Origin: JACKAQ01 sp965227145
GTDB lineage: Bacteria > Calditrichota > Calditrichia > RBG-13-44-9 > J075
Length of the DNA: 64,000 nucleotides
Assembly: GCA_965227145.1 (NCBI GenBank)
Contig: OZ245730.1
Coordinates: 2,294,001 to 2,358,000 of the forward strand
Reading direction: 5' to 3'
The stretch's first letter is position 1. Each line of letters opens with the position of its first letter. Below, in pieces: positions 34,534 through 43,337 of this stretch. The position numbers were made by a program, and so were the translations under genes. The notes beneath the pieces are model-generated. The model was not told where the DNA came from. It searched no databases and saw nothing but the letters and a program-made list of their open reading frames with translations.

Positions 34534-36906
34534 ATGCGTTTTTGGCGTTCCATTTATTTATTTGTGAGTGTTTGTTGGGTGAGTTTCGGGTTATCGCAAA
34601 CCGTGAATCTTCAATTGGAAGTTGTGACGCATCTGAATTCGCCAAGCCGGTTGGAAATAATGGGTGATCAGGTTGTGGCTGCAACCACCGGGGGATTGCT
34701 CATTTACGATCCCGCCACCGCGGCAGCCTCGGCATACACCACAAATGATGGATTTTATTCCCATTATTTTACCGCAATCACCCGCGATTCCCGGGGAAAT
34801 ACCATTTTGGGAACGCTCGACGGGCTGTTGTCCACTTTCCATGAGACCGATTTTTCCATCGAAAATGACCAGAACTTGCAGGGCGAGGTGATCGTTGATC
34901 TGCTCACAATTAGTGATACGCTGTGGGTGCTTTCAACCAATTTTGTTTCGGTTTATCTGTATGATGCCCAGCGTTCGCGCTATCAGTTCCGTGAATCGTA
35001 TAAAGATTTTGATCAGCGAGTGGGCCAGTTTTACGCCATCGGTTACGGTAACGGTCGCATCTGGTTGGGCAGCGATGTGGGGTTGGTGAACGCGCCATCG
35101 GATTTTATCAGAAATAATTTATACGCCGTATCCAATTGGAACACGTTGACAAGTGCAGACGGATTGCCCGGAAACAGCGTGAGGGATATTGTTCCTATCT
35201 CTGGAAATAGTGGGCTTTACGTTGCGACAAATGGCGGTGTCGCGAATTTTGATTTTTCAATATTCCAACGCTGGCCGTCATCAAATTCAGTCATCAACCT
35301 TTTTTTAGCGAATGATCAGTTATATGGTGCAACCACCCGCGATGTTTTTGCGATCAGCGAAACCCAAAGCCAAACACTGTATTCGGTAGCGAATACGCCG
35401 ATCACAGATGTTGTGGTGGATTCGCAGGGCGATATTTGGGTTGGCGTCACCAAACGCGGATTGCAAAACCTGAAATCTGGTGAAAATGTGCTGATGGACG
35501 GACCGCTCGATAACTATATCGGTGAAACGTATGTGGATAGCCAACGTCGTTTGTGGTGTTCTGCCGGTCGGTTGGGCGATACCCGAAACCAGGGTGTGTT
35601 CCTGAAAACTGAAACAGGGTGGAAAAATTTCTTTTTCTTTGGCGGCACATCCAATTTATTGCGATCGGTAAACTCCTCAAACCCGATTTTTGAAGATGCG
35701 GACGGGAATATCTGGATGGGTTCATGGGGTGGCGGCGTTGTGGTTTTTGAACCGGATTTGGCGATTCAAACCATAAACCCCTTTACAGATCCCGGTTCGG
35801 TCTGGATTTATTCTGCCAGTCAAAGCGACACATTTGCTGTGACGACAGATCCGAACGCAATTTCTCGACTCTCTCCGGTTCAGGGTTCATCGATACCTGT
35901 TACAGTAATTACCGATATTTTTATGGATCAAAACCGCCAATCCATCTGGATTTTGAACTACCAGCCTGCCAGCAACGCGCCACTGGTCGAATATCAATCA
36001 ACAACTTTCGGCGCAAGTGTGCTCAGTGATGGATTTTGGCAGCGATTCAGTACGCCTTCGGGCATTAATCAGGTTCACAAAATTACTCAGGATCCGTTCG
36101 GCGATTTGTGGATGGCAACTTCGCAAGGTGTTCTGCAAATTCGATTTGGCGGTAACCAATACGATTACGAGCTTTACACCGAAAGCGACAATCTGAAAAA
36201 CAACAATACCCGATCAATTGCCGCAGATTTTGATGGATACGTTTGGTGCGGAACTGAATCCGGGTTGAGTGCGGTGCTAAACCGGCAAGTGTTCGATTTC
36301 CGGGAGTTGTATCAGCCGATCGGCTTGCAAATCAACGATATTTATGTGGATTCGCAAAACAACAAATGGTTCGCGACAGATAAAGGTTTGAGCATTCTCA
36401 AAGCGCAGGATTCGCCGTTTGACGAAAATAGCTGGATTCACATCATCCCCTTTAACAGCTCGCTGGACCCCGAGCAAGTTGCGGTTCGCCCCAATGTTTA
36501 TCGCGAAAATTTGCCGACAGAAATTATCCACAGCGTATTTTTGGATGAAAGCACCGGCGATGTTTATTTGGGAACGCAACAAGGCTTGGCCATAATTCGC
36601 GGGAATCCGTTTGCCAACGCGTTTACCGATTTTGAGCAGGCAACGGTTGGTCCAAATCCCTTTTTGGTGGGCGAAGATGCCGGCGGAACCCTCAATTTCC
36701 GGCGGGTTGTGCCCGGCAGTGAGATCAAGATTTTAACGGCAAACGGGCAGTTGGTCAAACGGCTGGAGCGCGGCGTTTTGGATGAAGTGCAGTGGGATGG
36801 ACGAAATATGGAAGGTAATTTGGTCGGTAGCGGTGTTTATGTGTATTTGCTCACCACGGAAGACGGGCAGGAAAAAGCAGGCAAAGTTTTGGTTATTCGG
36901 CAATAA
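34534..36906 (+). CDS. Secreted beta-propeller protein with FlgD/T9SS-like C-terminus
   Basis: The 790-residue product starts with a signal peptide (MRFWRSIYLFVSVCWVSFGLS). About nine propeller-type repeats of the two-component-regulator propeller family follow, recognisable by units such as GRIWLGSDVGLV, GDIWVGVTKRGLQNL, GNIWMGSWGGGVVVF, GYVWCGTESGLSAV and GDVYLGTQQGLAII. The last 85 residues (from GPNPFLVGE) are a beta-sandwich of the FlgD Ig-like/T9SS sorting type ending in GKVLVIRQ. There is no kinase or other enzymatic domain, so it is a surface or periplasmic binding protein of unknown ligand. It starts 57 bases after ribH and may be read through from it. Confidence 0.85.
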   Translation: MRFWRSIYLFVSVCWVSFGLSQTVNLQLEVVTHLNSPSRLEIMGDQVVAATTGGLLIYDPATAAASAYTTNDGFYSHYFTAITRDSRGNTILGTLDGLLSTFHETDFSIENDQNLQGEVIVDLLTISDTLWVLSTNFVSVYLYDAQRSRYQFRESYKDFDQRVGQFYAIGYGNGRIWLGSDVGLVNAPSDFIRNNLYAVSNWNTLTSADGLPGNSVRDIVPISGNSGLYVATNGGVANFDFSIFQRWPSSNSVINLFLANDQLYGATTRDVFAISETQSQTLYSVANTPITDVVVDSQGDIWVGVTKRGLQNLKSGENVLMDGPLDNYIGETYVDSQRRLWCSAGRLGDTRNQGVFLKTETGWKNFFFFGGTSNLLRSVNSSNPIFEDADGNIWMGSWGGGVVVFEPDLAIQTINPFTDPGSVWIYSASQSDTFAVTTDPNAISRLSPVQGSSIPVTVITDIFMDQNRQSIWILNYQPASNAPLVEYQSTTFGASVLSDGFWQRFSTPSGINQVHKITQDPFGDLWMATSQGVLQIRFGGNQYDYELYTESDNLKNNNTRSIAADFDGYVWCGTESGLSAVLNRQVFDFRELYQPIGLQINDIYVDSQNNKWFATDKGLSILKAQDSPFDENSWIHIIPFNSSLDPEQVAVRPNVYRENLPTEIIHSVFLDESTGDVYLGTQQGLAIIRGNPFANAFTDFEQATVGPNPFLVGEDAGGTLNFRRVVPGSEIKILTANGQLVKRLERGVLDEVQWDGRNMEGNLVGSGVYVYLLTTEDGQEKAGKVLVIRQ

Positions 36907-36930
36907 AAAAGGCGAACCTAAGTTCGCCTT
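36905..36930 (-). terminator. Terminator of glgC
   Basis: AAGGCGAAC (36909-36917) and GTTCGCCTT (36922-36930) form a perfect 9-bp stem with a four-base loop. Read on the minus strand the stem runs into a T-run, so it ends glgC transcription. On the plus strand it is followed by A residues and should not terminate the propeller gene well. Confidence 0.8.
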
Positions 36931-36965
36931 AAAAAAAATGTAAATTAAAATATAAGCAAGTTGCA

Positions 36966-38246
36966 TCAAATTACAGTTCCATCCGGGACAACCGCATTTT
37001 TCGGAATCACGACAATCCCATCCTGAATTACATAATTTTTTCCTTCTTCATTCTGCACACCGCGTTTATTGGAAATGGTTACATTCTTTCCGATACGGGC
37101 GTTTTTGTCGATAATAGCGCGAGTAATATTAGAATTTTCGCCGACACCGACATTGGGAGTGCCCAAATTTCTATTTTGCTCTTTTTGCTCCTGGGTTTCA
37201 TAATAATCTGCACCCATCGTAATTACCTGATCAAGATTGCAATTTTGCCCGATAATCGTTCGTAACCCGATAATAGAATTATGTATGTTTGACGGATTGA
37301 TAATGCTTCCCTCACACATCAATACATTTGATGTATTTGCGTTTAACACTTTTGCGCCGGGCAAAAATCGCGGGTGGGTGAAAATTGGTGCGTCTTCATC
37401 ATAAAAATTAAACGCCGGCAGCGGACGTGTCAAATCCAGATGTGCATCGAAAAAAGCGCCGATCGTTCCGATATCTTCCCAATATCCGTCAAAAAAGTAT
37501 GCGTAAACCTTTTTATTTGAAATGGCATACGGGATAACTTCTTTACCAAAATCAGAATAGGAAGTGCCTTCGAGCAATTCCTGAAGCACTTTTCGATTAA
37601 ACACATAAATTCCCATCGAGCCCAGATGTGTTCTCCCGCGAGATTCGACACCCTGTTCTGCAAACACTTCCTCCGGAACGGCCAGATCGTCCAACAAACT
37701 ATCTTCTTTCGGTTTTTCGTAAAAAGTTGTAATGGATGAGTTTTTGTCAACTTTCATGATGCCCAATTGATTGGCGCGGTCGCGGGTTACCGGAATCACA
37801 CCGATGGAAATGTCCGCACCTTTCTGAATATGGTAATTTACAAATTTACTGTAATCCATCCGGTAAAGGTGATCACCTGACAAAATGAGCACATAATCCC
37901 CGTAACTATCTAAAAATGTCAGGTTTTGGCGGACAGCGTCTGCGGTTCCCTGATACCAGTCACGGTTTTCGAGGGTTTGTTGTGCGGATAAAATGGTAAT
38001 AAAATTTTTGGTGAACATGCTAAATCGATATGTCATAAAAATATGACGGTGCAGAGATTCTGCGGCAAATTGAGTGCAGATATATATTTGCCGGTAGCCT
38101 GAATGGATACAATTTGATATCGGAATATCAATTAATCGAAATTTACCGGCAATTGGTACGGCAGGTTTTGAACGGTATTTTGTAAGCGGATAAAGCCGGG
38201 TTCCCTGACCACCAGCAAGAATCATCGATACTACATTGTTTGGCAT
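36966..38246 (-). CDS. glgC: Glucose-1-phosphate adenylyltransferase
   Basis: The 426-residue enzyme makes ADP-glucose for glycogen synthesis. The N-terminal nucleotidyltransferase domain has AGGQGTRLYPLTKYRSKPAV, PISNCIHSGYRQIYICTQF, the product site WYQGTADAVRQN and SGDHLYRMDY. The C-terminal left-handed beta-helix carries hexapeptide repeats (NIHNSIIGLRTIIGQN). It is a stand-alone gene here, without glgA, glgB or glgP. It has its own promoter and terminator. Confidence 0.96.
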   Translation of the reverse strand: MPNNVVSMILAGGQGTRLYPLTKYRSKPAVPIAGKFRLIDIPISNCIHSGYRQIYICTQFAAESLHRHIFMTYRFSMFTKNFITILSAQQTLENRDWYQGTADAVRQNLTFLDSYGDYVLILSGDHLYRMDYSKFVNYHIQKGADISIGVIPVTRDRANQLGIMKVDKNSSITTFYEKPKEDSLLDDLAVPEEVFAEQGVESRGRTHLGSMGIYVFNRKVLQELLEGTSYSDFGKEVIPYAISNKKVYAYFFDGYWEDIGTIGAFFDAHLDLTRPLPAFNFYDEDAPIFTHPRFLPGAKVLNANTSNVLMCEGSIINPSNIHNSIIGLRTIIGQNCNLDQVITMGADYYETQEQKEQNRNLGTPNVGVGENSNITRAIIDKNARIGKNVTISNKRGVQNEEGKNYVIQDGIVVIPKNAVVPDGTVI

Positions 38247-38298
38247 AGGTCGTTCCTCTTATCTATAGATTGGCTACAATCATTTGTATTGTATGATT

Positions 38299-38327
38299 AA
38301 TCTACGGAATAAGGTCATTTTTTTCAA
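38299..38327 (-). promoter_or_regulatory. Probable glgC promoter
   Basis: On the minus strand TTGAAA (38327-38322) and TAGATT (38304-38299) are 17 bases apart and about 53 bases before the glgC start. Confidence 0.6.
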
Positions 38328-38430
38328 TAGCTAAATTCTGATTATTTATGGCGATAGCGACTAATATTCTGATTTCCGGATGACAACAGACGCAAATTTC
38401 AGAACCAAAAAATGTGAAAAATATTTTTAT

Positions 38431-38459
38431 TTGATACGGCAAATACAACGATCTATATT
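38431..38459 (+). promoter_or_regulatory. Probable ahcY promoter
   Basis: TTGATA (38431-38436) and TATATT (38454-38459) are separated by 17 bases. Transcription would start near 38466, giving a leader of about 109 bases. Confidence 0.65.
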
Positions 38460-38574
38460 TAAGATCATAAAATTAATTTTATATTTTTAATCATTCTGTC
38501 GATAAGAAACAGATGTTTCCGGCAATAAAACAAATTTCAAATATTTTACATTAATCAACAAAGGACTATCGATT

Positions 38575-39894
38575 ATGGCAACTACAGCTGTTAAGGAATA
38601 TGTAAAGTTCAAAGTAAAGGATTTATCCCTCGCAGAATGGGGACGAAAAGAAATCGAATTGGCTGAAGCCGAAATGCCTGGCTTAATGGCAATTCGGGAA
38701 GAGTATCGCGCTCAACAGCCGTTGAAAGGTGCGCGAATTGCCGGATGTTTGCACATGACCATCCAAACCGCGGTTCTCATCGAAACCCTGGTTGCATTGG
38801 GTGCAGAAGTTACCTGGTCTTCGTGCAATATTTTTTCGACACAGGATCACGCTGCCGCAGCAATTGCAGCCGCCGGAATTCCAGTTTATGCCTGGAAAGG
38901 CATGAATGCTGAAGAATTTGACTGGTGCATCGAGCAAACCCTGTTTTTCGGTCCCGATCGCAAACCGTTGAATATGATTTTAGACGATGGCGGTGATTTG
39001 ACCAACATGGTTCTCGATCAGTATCCCGAGCTGGTTAGCAGCGTAAAAGGTATCAGCGAAGAGACAACAACCGGCGTGCACCGCCTGAAAGAACGCGAAC
39101 GCAAAGGTACGCTGCCGTTGCCCACGATTAATGTGAATGATTCTGTCACAAAATCGAAATTCGACAACAAATACGGCTGCCGCGAATCGCTGGTAGATGC
39201 AATCCGGCGTGCCACAGACGTGATGATGGCCGGCAAAGTGGCTGTCGTCGCCGGTTTTGGCGATGTTGGCAAAGGCTCTGCGGAATCGCTGCGAGGCGCC
39301 GGTGCCCGGGTTATCGTAACGGAAATCGATCCGATTTGCGCGTTGCAAGCTGCAATGGAAGGTTACGAAGTAAAGCGTATGGATGACGCAGTAAAAGAAG
39401 CAGACATTATTGTTACCGCAACCGGAAACTGCGACGTGATTTTAGGGCGTCATTTCGAATTGATGAAAGATAAAGCCATCGTATGCAATATTGGCCACTT
39501 TGATAATGAAATTGATGTCGCATGGCTGAACAAACATTACGGAAAAACAAAAAACAGCATCAAACCGCAGGTTGATAAATACACGGTTAACGATCACGAT
39601 GTTATCCTGCTGGCCGAAGGTCGATTGGTAAATCTCGGTTGCGCAATGGGACACCCGTCTTTTGTGATGTCCAATTCGTTTACCAATCAGGTATTAGCGC
39701 AAATCGAGCTGTGGAATCATTCGGATCGCTACGAAAACAAAGTTTACACCCTACCTAAACATCTGGATGAAAAAGTGGCACGCCTGCATCTCGAAAAAAT
39801 TGGCGTAACACTGGATGAATTAACACCCGAACAGGCTGAATATATCGGCGTAACGGTTGACGGACCCTTTAAATCGGATGAGTATCGCTACTAA
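38575..39894 (+). CDS. ahcY: S-adenosylhomocysteinase
   Basis: The 439-residue enzyme splits S-adenosylhomocysteine into adenosine and homocysteine, relieving product inhibition of methyltransferases. Key blocks are LHMTIQTAVLIETLVALGAE, SCNIFSTQDHAAAAI, the NAD-binding GFGDVGKGSAESLRGAGARV, GHFDNEID and the C-terminal DEKVARLHLEKIGVTL ending in KSDEYRY. Length and C-terminus are typical of bacterial AhcY. It has its own promoter and terminator. No metK or methionine genes are nearby. Confidence 0.97.
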   Translation: MATTAVKEYVKFKVKDLSLAEWGRKEIELAEAEMPGLMAIREEYRAQQPLKGARIAGCLHMTIQTAVLIETLVALGAEVTWSSCNIFSTQDHAAAAIAAAGIPVYAWKGMNAEEFDWCIEQTLFFGPDRKPLNMILDDGGDLTNMVLDQYPELVSSVKGISEETTTGVHRLKERERKGTLPLPTINVNDSVTKSKFDNKYGCRESLVDAIRRATDVMMAGKVAVVAGFGDVGKGSAESLRGAGARVIVTEIDPICALQAAMEGYEVKRMDDAVKEADIIVTATGNCDVILGRHFELMKDKAIVCNIGHFDNEIDVAWLNKHYGKTKNSIKPQVDKYTVNDHDVILLAEGRLVNLGCAMGHPSFVMSNSFTNQVLAQIELWNHSDRYENKVYTLPKHLDEKVARLHLEKIGVTLDELTPEQAEYIGVTVDGPFKSDEYRY

Positions 39895-39924
39895 TAGTTG
39901 TTGTTTCATTAAATATTTATCAAA

Positions 39925-39957
39925 ATGGTTGTTGCAAATTGCGGCAACCATTTTTTT
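39925..39957 (+). terminator. Terminator of ahcY
   Basis: TGGTTGTTGC (39926-39935) pairs with GCGGCAACCA (39941-39950) including two G-U pairs, followed by seven T. Confidence 0.85.
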
Positions 39958-40263
39958 ATCAGCTAAAATTATAATGTGCGATGCATTCAACAATTTCGTA
40001 TAAATTCCCAACCAAAAAATGTGATTTGGTCAAACTTTTTTCAACCTAAATAGTTGTAATATACTTCGTACGTATCTATATTTTTTTCTTATTCCCTTGC
40101 AGGTTGGTAAAAATTGCGAATAAATGCATTGGAAATATTCGCAGAATTTTACAGTTTTTCAGACAGTATTAATCTTACTATTGAATCAGCCGAAAATAGT
40201 TATGTGTTATATTTAAAAATAAAATGGCAATAAAGAATGTTGAAGTTTATATCAGGAAAAATA
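39958..40263 (+). other. AT-rich gap before the TPR gene
   Basis: About 306 bases with no gene. A possible -10 TATATT lies at 40208-40213, but I could not find a well-spaced -35. I see no stable RNA or repeat. Confidence 0.4.
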
Positions 40264-42123
40264 ATGAAACAACGACTGCAAAGTACCGCTCTTTGTGTTC
40301 TGTTTACGCTTTTATGGGCAATGCCGGCGTTTAGCCAGCAGGAACGTAACGTTGGGATTTTGCCCTTTAACAATACCAACGGTGCGGACGGTTGGATTGG
40401 AAAAGGGATTGAGGAATATTTATACGATAAATTGAACGGTATTTCCTCAGTATCCGTATATGAGCGTGAAACGCTTGAGCGAATACTCGTCAGATCAAAA
40501 ATCAGCTCTGCAAAGGATGTTGATACAAAAACAGCCTTTTCCGTTGGAAAAAGCACCGGAATCGAAGTGTTATTTGGTGGTGATTTTTCACAAAACGGCG
40601 ACAATCTGACCATAAATTTTCGGATCATCAGCACATACACCGGCGCACCGATTCTCGAAACGGTTTTGGATGGTTCGGTATCGAATTTGTTTTCAAATCT
40701 TTCAAGCGGTATTCGTAAAGGTATGGAAGTTATGCAGTTACCGCTGTTAGCCAGCGAAGAGCAATGGCTGAATAGCAAGCCAACAAACTCAATAAAAGCG
40801 TATGAATATTACTGCGATGCTTATCTGGAAATTGACCGAAAAACGCCGGTTGAGGCTGTCACCGGAATGTTTCAACGGGCACTAATGGAAGATCCGAATT
40901 TTCTGGATGCGCAATATAATCTGGGTGTGATTTATTACAATTCGCGTTGGTATGACAAAGCACAACAGCAATTTGATGAAATCATCCAGAAAAATCCCCG
41001 GTATTACAAAGCGCATTTTGGAAAAGGCGTGATTGCCTATCTTCAGAAAAATAATACACTTGCCTCGCAATATTTTAATAAAACATTGCAAATCAATCCG
41101 GATTTTGACAGATGTTATTATTATCTCGGCACGGTTTACACAAAATCAGATTCACTGAAAAAAGGGATTCAGATTCTCGAAAAGTCGATTGAGATGAACC
41201 CGAATTATGCGCCGGCACACTATCAGTTGGGTGTTGCGGAAATGGAACGAGGTTGGTTTAAACGTGCGATTTCTGCATTGACGAAAGCGACTCAGCTCGA
41301 CCCGGAATTTTATCTCGCGAACAACAAACTTGGCGAGGCTTATTACGCAATCAATTATTTTGAAGAAGCAATTATTGAATTCCGCAAAGCGATAAAAATG
41401 CGCTCATCTTTTGCAACTGCGTATTTTAACTTGGGAAATGCGATTTATCGGCGTGGCGCACTTGCGGAAATTGTCGATGCATTCTGGTCATTGCTGGAGG
41501 TGCAGTACGGGCAGGTAAGTTCAGCTGAGCCGGATTTGGCTACACCTATTCAGGGTCTTGAGGGTTTGCGTGCGCGTTCCCGCGAAGTGGGTGATGAGAA
41601 AACCATCCAGCGGCAAATGGTTGGCGCGTATCGAACGGCATTGAGTTTTGACAAACGGTTTTACGAAGCCAGCTACAACCTTGCGCTGACCTATGAAAAT
41701 TTATCGATGCCGGACAGCTCGGAATATTATTACAAACTGGCAATAGACCAAAAACCGGATTTGGCACAGGCGCACATGCGGTTAGGGAAATTATATGAAT
41801 CGCAGAAAAAATATCGCCAGGCTTTGATTGAATTTAAAGAAGTTGTTCGCCACGAACCGGACTATTTTGCAACGAATCCAAAATTGGGTGAAGAATATCG
41901 CTACATCAATATTGTTGAGCTGGTACTCGAAGAAAACATGAACGTTCTGGATAAAAACCCAATGAATCAGGACGCGCTGGAAGTTGTTGGAAAAATTTAC
42001 CTTAGCCTCGGAAGATTGGGGCAAGCCGAGCAATATTACGAAAAATTGTTGACTGTCAATCCGGATGATCCGCTGGCACAAAAAACGCTGAATCAGATCC
42101 GCCGCCAGCTCCGGAAAATGTAA
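40264..42123 (+). CDS. Secreted CsgG/TolB-like plus TPR protein
   Basis: The 619-residue product has a signal peptide (MKQRLQSTALCVLFTLLWAM...FSQ). Residues 28-170 resemble the TolB N-terminal/CsgG-like fold (RNVGILPFNNTNGADGWIGK, SVYERETLERIL, GIEVLFGGDF). About nine tetratricopeptide repeats follow from residue 190 (for example FLDAQYNLGVIYYNSRWYDK and FATAYFNLGNAIYRRGALAE). Such proteins are periplasmic adaptors. I chose ATG 40264 because AGGAAA precedes it and it gives a clean signal peptide; ATG 40237 is in frame. Its stop codon abuts the convergent mvaD gene. Confidence 0.82.
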   Translation: MKQRLQSTALCVLFTLLWAMPAFSQQERNVGILPFNNTNGADGWIGKGIEEYLYDKLNGISSVSVYERETLERILVRSKISSAKDVDTKTAFSVGKSTGIEVLFGGDFSQNGDNLTINFRIISTYTGAPILETVLDGSVSNLFSNLSSGIRKGMEVMQLPLLASEEQWLNSKPTNSIKAYEYYCDAYLEIDRKTPVEAVTGMFQRALMEDPNFLDAQYNLGVIYYNSRWYDKAQQQFDEIIQKNPRYYKAHFGKGVIAYLQKNNTLASQYFNKTLQINPDFDRCYYYLGTVYTKSDSLKKGIQILEKSIEMNPNYAPAHYQLGVAEMERGWFKRAISALTKATQLDPEFYLANNKLGEAYYAINYFEEAIIEFRKAIKMRSSFATAYFNLGNAIYRRGALAEIVDAFWSLLEVQYGQVSSAEPDLATPIQGLEGLRARSREVGDEKTIQRQMVGAYRTALSFDKRFYEASYNLALTYENLSMPDSSEYYYKLAIDQKPDLAQAHMRLGKLYESQKKYRQALIEFKEVVRHEPDYFATNPKLGEEYRYINIVELVLEENMNVLDKNPMNQDALEVVGKIYLSLGRLGQAEQYYEKLLTVNPDDPLAQKTLNQIRRQLRKM

Positions 42124-43104
42124 TCAACTGTCGCAAATTTGCGAATCACCACCGATTTGCGAACGCAACACCCGCCGCACACCCTCCATTTTTGAAAGAT
42201 GTTCAGCCAATCGCTGGGCATCTTCCGGCAAACAAATGACTTTCACCTGTGGTCCCGCATCCATCGTTAAATAAGCCTGAACACCTTCTTTTCGCAACTT
42301 ACGAATTTCGTGAATTAATCGAACCGTTTCCGGATTCCAATATAAAATCGCCGGATTTGCAGACATTGCCAGCGCATGCATTTTGAAACAGCTAAATTCG
42401 CTTAAAACCCCCAATTTTTCGAAATCCTTTTCACGCAACGCATTATGCATTTCAGAAATATCGTTCATTGAAGATTGAACCCACGCATCAAAATAGGGTG
42501 ATGTTTCCGCAGTGAGATTCATTCCCTCGGTAGAGCCGATGGGTTTTTGGGCTTCGGAAGTGATCAAAATCAGCATTTCCAACGGCCAATAATCCGCGGG
42601 ATACAGCTGTTCCGCAAAGGCATCGCTGCCATCTTTGCGTTTGCCGCGGTGCATTTCAACAAATCCGCCAAAAATCGACCGTGCTGCGGAGCCACTGCCG
42701 ATTCTCGCGTATTGCGTCAATTCTTTTGGCGACAAACTCAAATTAAGCGCGGCAGATACAGCTTTGGTTAACGCAGCAAACCCGGAAGCCGACGACGCCA
42801 GTCCCGCACCAGTTGGAAAATTATTGCTGCTGTCTATCCTGGCGAAAGTTTTTACAGCAAATTGGGTGCGAAAAATATCCAGAAACCGGCTGGTGCGACG
42901 GGCTGCTTTTTCATCTGCCGGTTTGTCGTTTAACCACAATTCATCCCGATCAAACTCTGCCGAAAAATGAACCGTGGTTGTGGTGGACAGTGCATCCAGC
43001 GTCATCGAGATTGAGCCAACAGCCGGTAAATTCAATCGTAAATCTCTTTTTCCCCAATATTTAACGAGCGCTATATTTGCATGGGCTTTTGCTGTTGCTT
43101 TCAT
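42124..43104 (-). CDS. mvaD: Diphosphomevalonate decarboxylase
   Basis: The 326-residue GHMP-kinase-fold enzyme converts mevalonate diphosphate to isopentenyl diphosphate. Diagnostic blocks are the N-terminal AHANIALVKYWGKRDLRLNL PAVGSIS region, the phosphate loop FPTGAGLASSASGFAALT, the RIGSGSAARSIFGGFVEM segment and the MDAGPQVKVI block near the C-terminus. These separate it from mevalonate kinase and homoserine kinase. It indicates the mevalonate route to isoprenoids, unlike the MEP route of most bacteria. No other pathway gene is adjacent. Confidence 0.94.
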   Translation of the reverse strand: MKATAKAHANIALVKYWGKRDLRLNLPAVGSISMTLDALSTTTTVHFSAEFDRDELWLNDKPADEKAARRTSRFLDIFRTQFAVKTFARIDSSNNFPTGAGLASSASGFAALTKAVSAALNLSLSPKELTQYARIGSGSAARSIFGGFVEMHRGKRKDGSDAFAEQLYPADYWPLEMLILITSEAQKPIGSTEGMNLTAETSPYFDAWVQSSMNDISEMHNALREKDFEKLGVLSEFSCFKMHALAMSANPAILYWNPETVRLIHEIRKLRKEGVQAYLTMDAGPQVKVICLPEDAQRLAEHLSKMEGVRRVLRSQIGGDSQICDS

Positions 43105-43238
43105 TTGGTCTCAACTTTTTATTTGTTTTTGAATATTTTTTACAGAAATCGTGGACTAAATTATTCCGCCGGAATGTAATTGCGGAATAATTTGCACCCA
43201 AAATATATTAATTAAAACCCTTCTCTCACAATATCTTC

Positions 43239-43268
43239 TTGAAAGTAACCTGTCGTTTGTATTATATT
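43239..43268 (+). promoter_or_regulatory. Probable recN promoter
   Basis: TTGAAA (43239-43244) and TATATT (43263-43268) are 18 bases apart, about 70 bases before recN. I see no LexA-type box overlapping it. Confidence 0.5.
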
Positions 43269-43337
43269 TTGCATGAAAAAGAGTGAACATAAATACAGTT
43301 TTTGAAGAACACTTAGAAATGGTTAGAAAAATTTGAC

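Larger units (their letters stand above)
38247..38574. other. Divergent intergenic region glgC/ahcY
   Basis: This 328-base AT-rich region contains the glgC promoter, the ahcY promoter and an inverted repeat GATCT/AGATC (38450-38454 and 38462-38466) that straddles the ahcY -10 box. I see no SAH or SAM riboswitch and no small gene. Confidence 0.6.

Noticed and set aside
36909..36930. Terminator for the propeller gene on the plus strand
   Set aside because: The stem is followed by A residues on the plus strand; the T-run is on the minus strand, so it belongs to glgC.
38467..38574. SAH riboswitch upstream of ahcY
   Set aside because: The leader is AT-rich and shows none of the conserved pseudoknot blocks.
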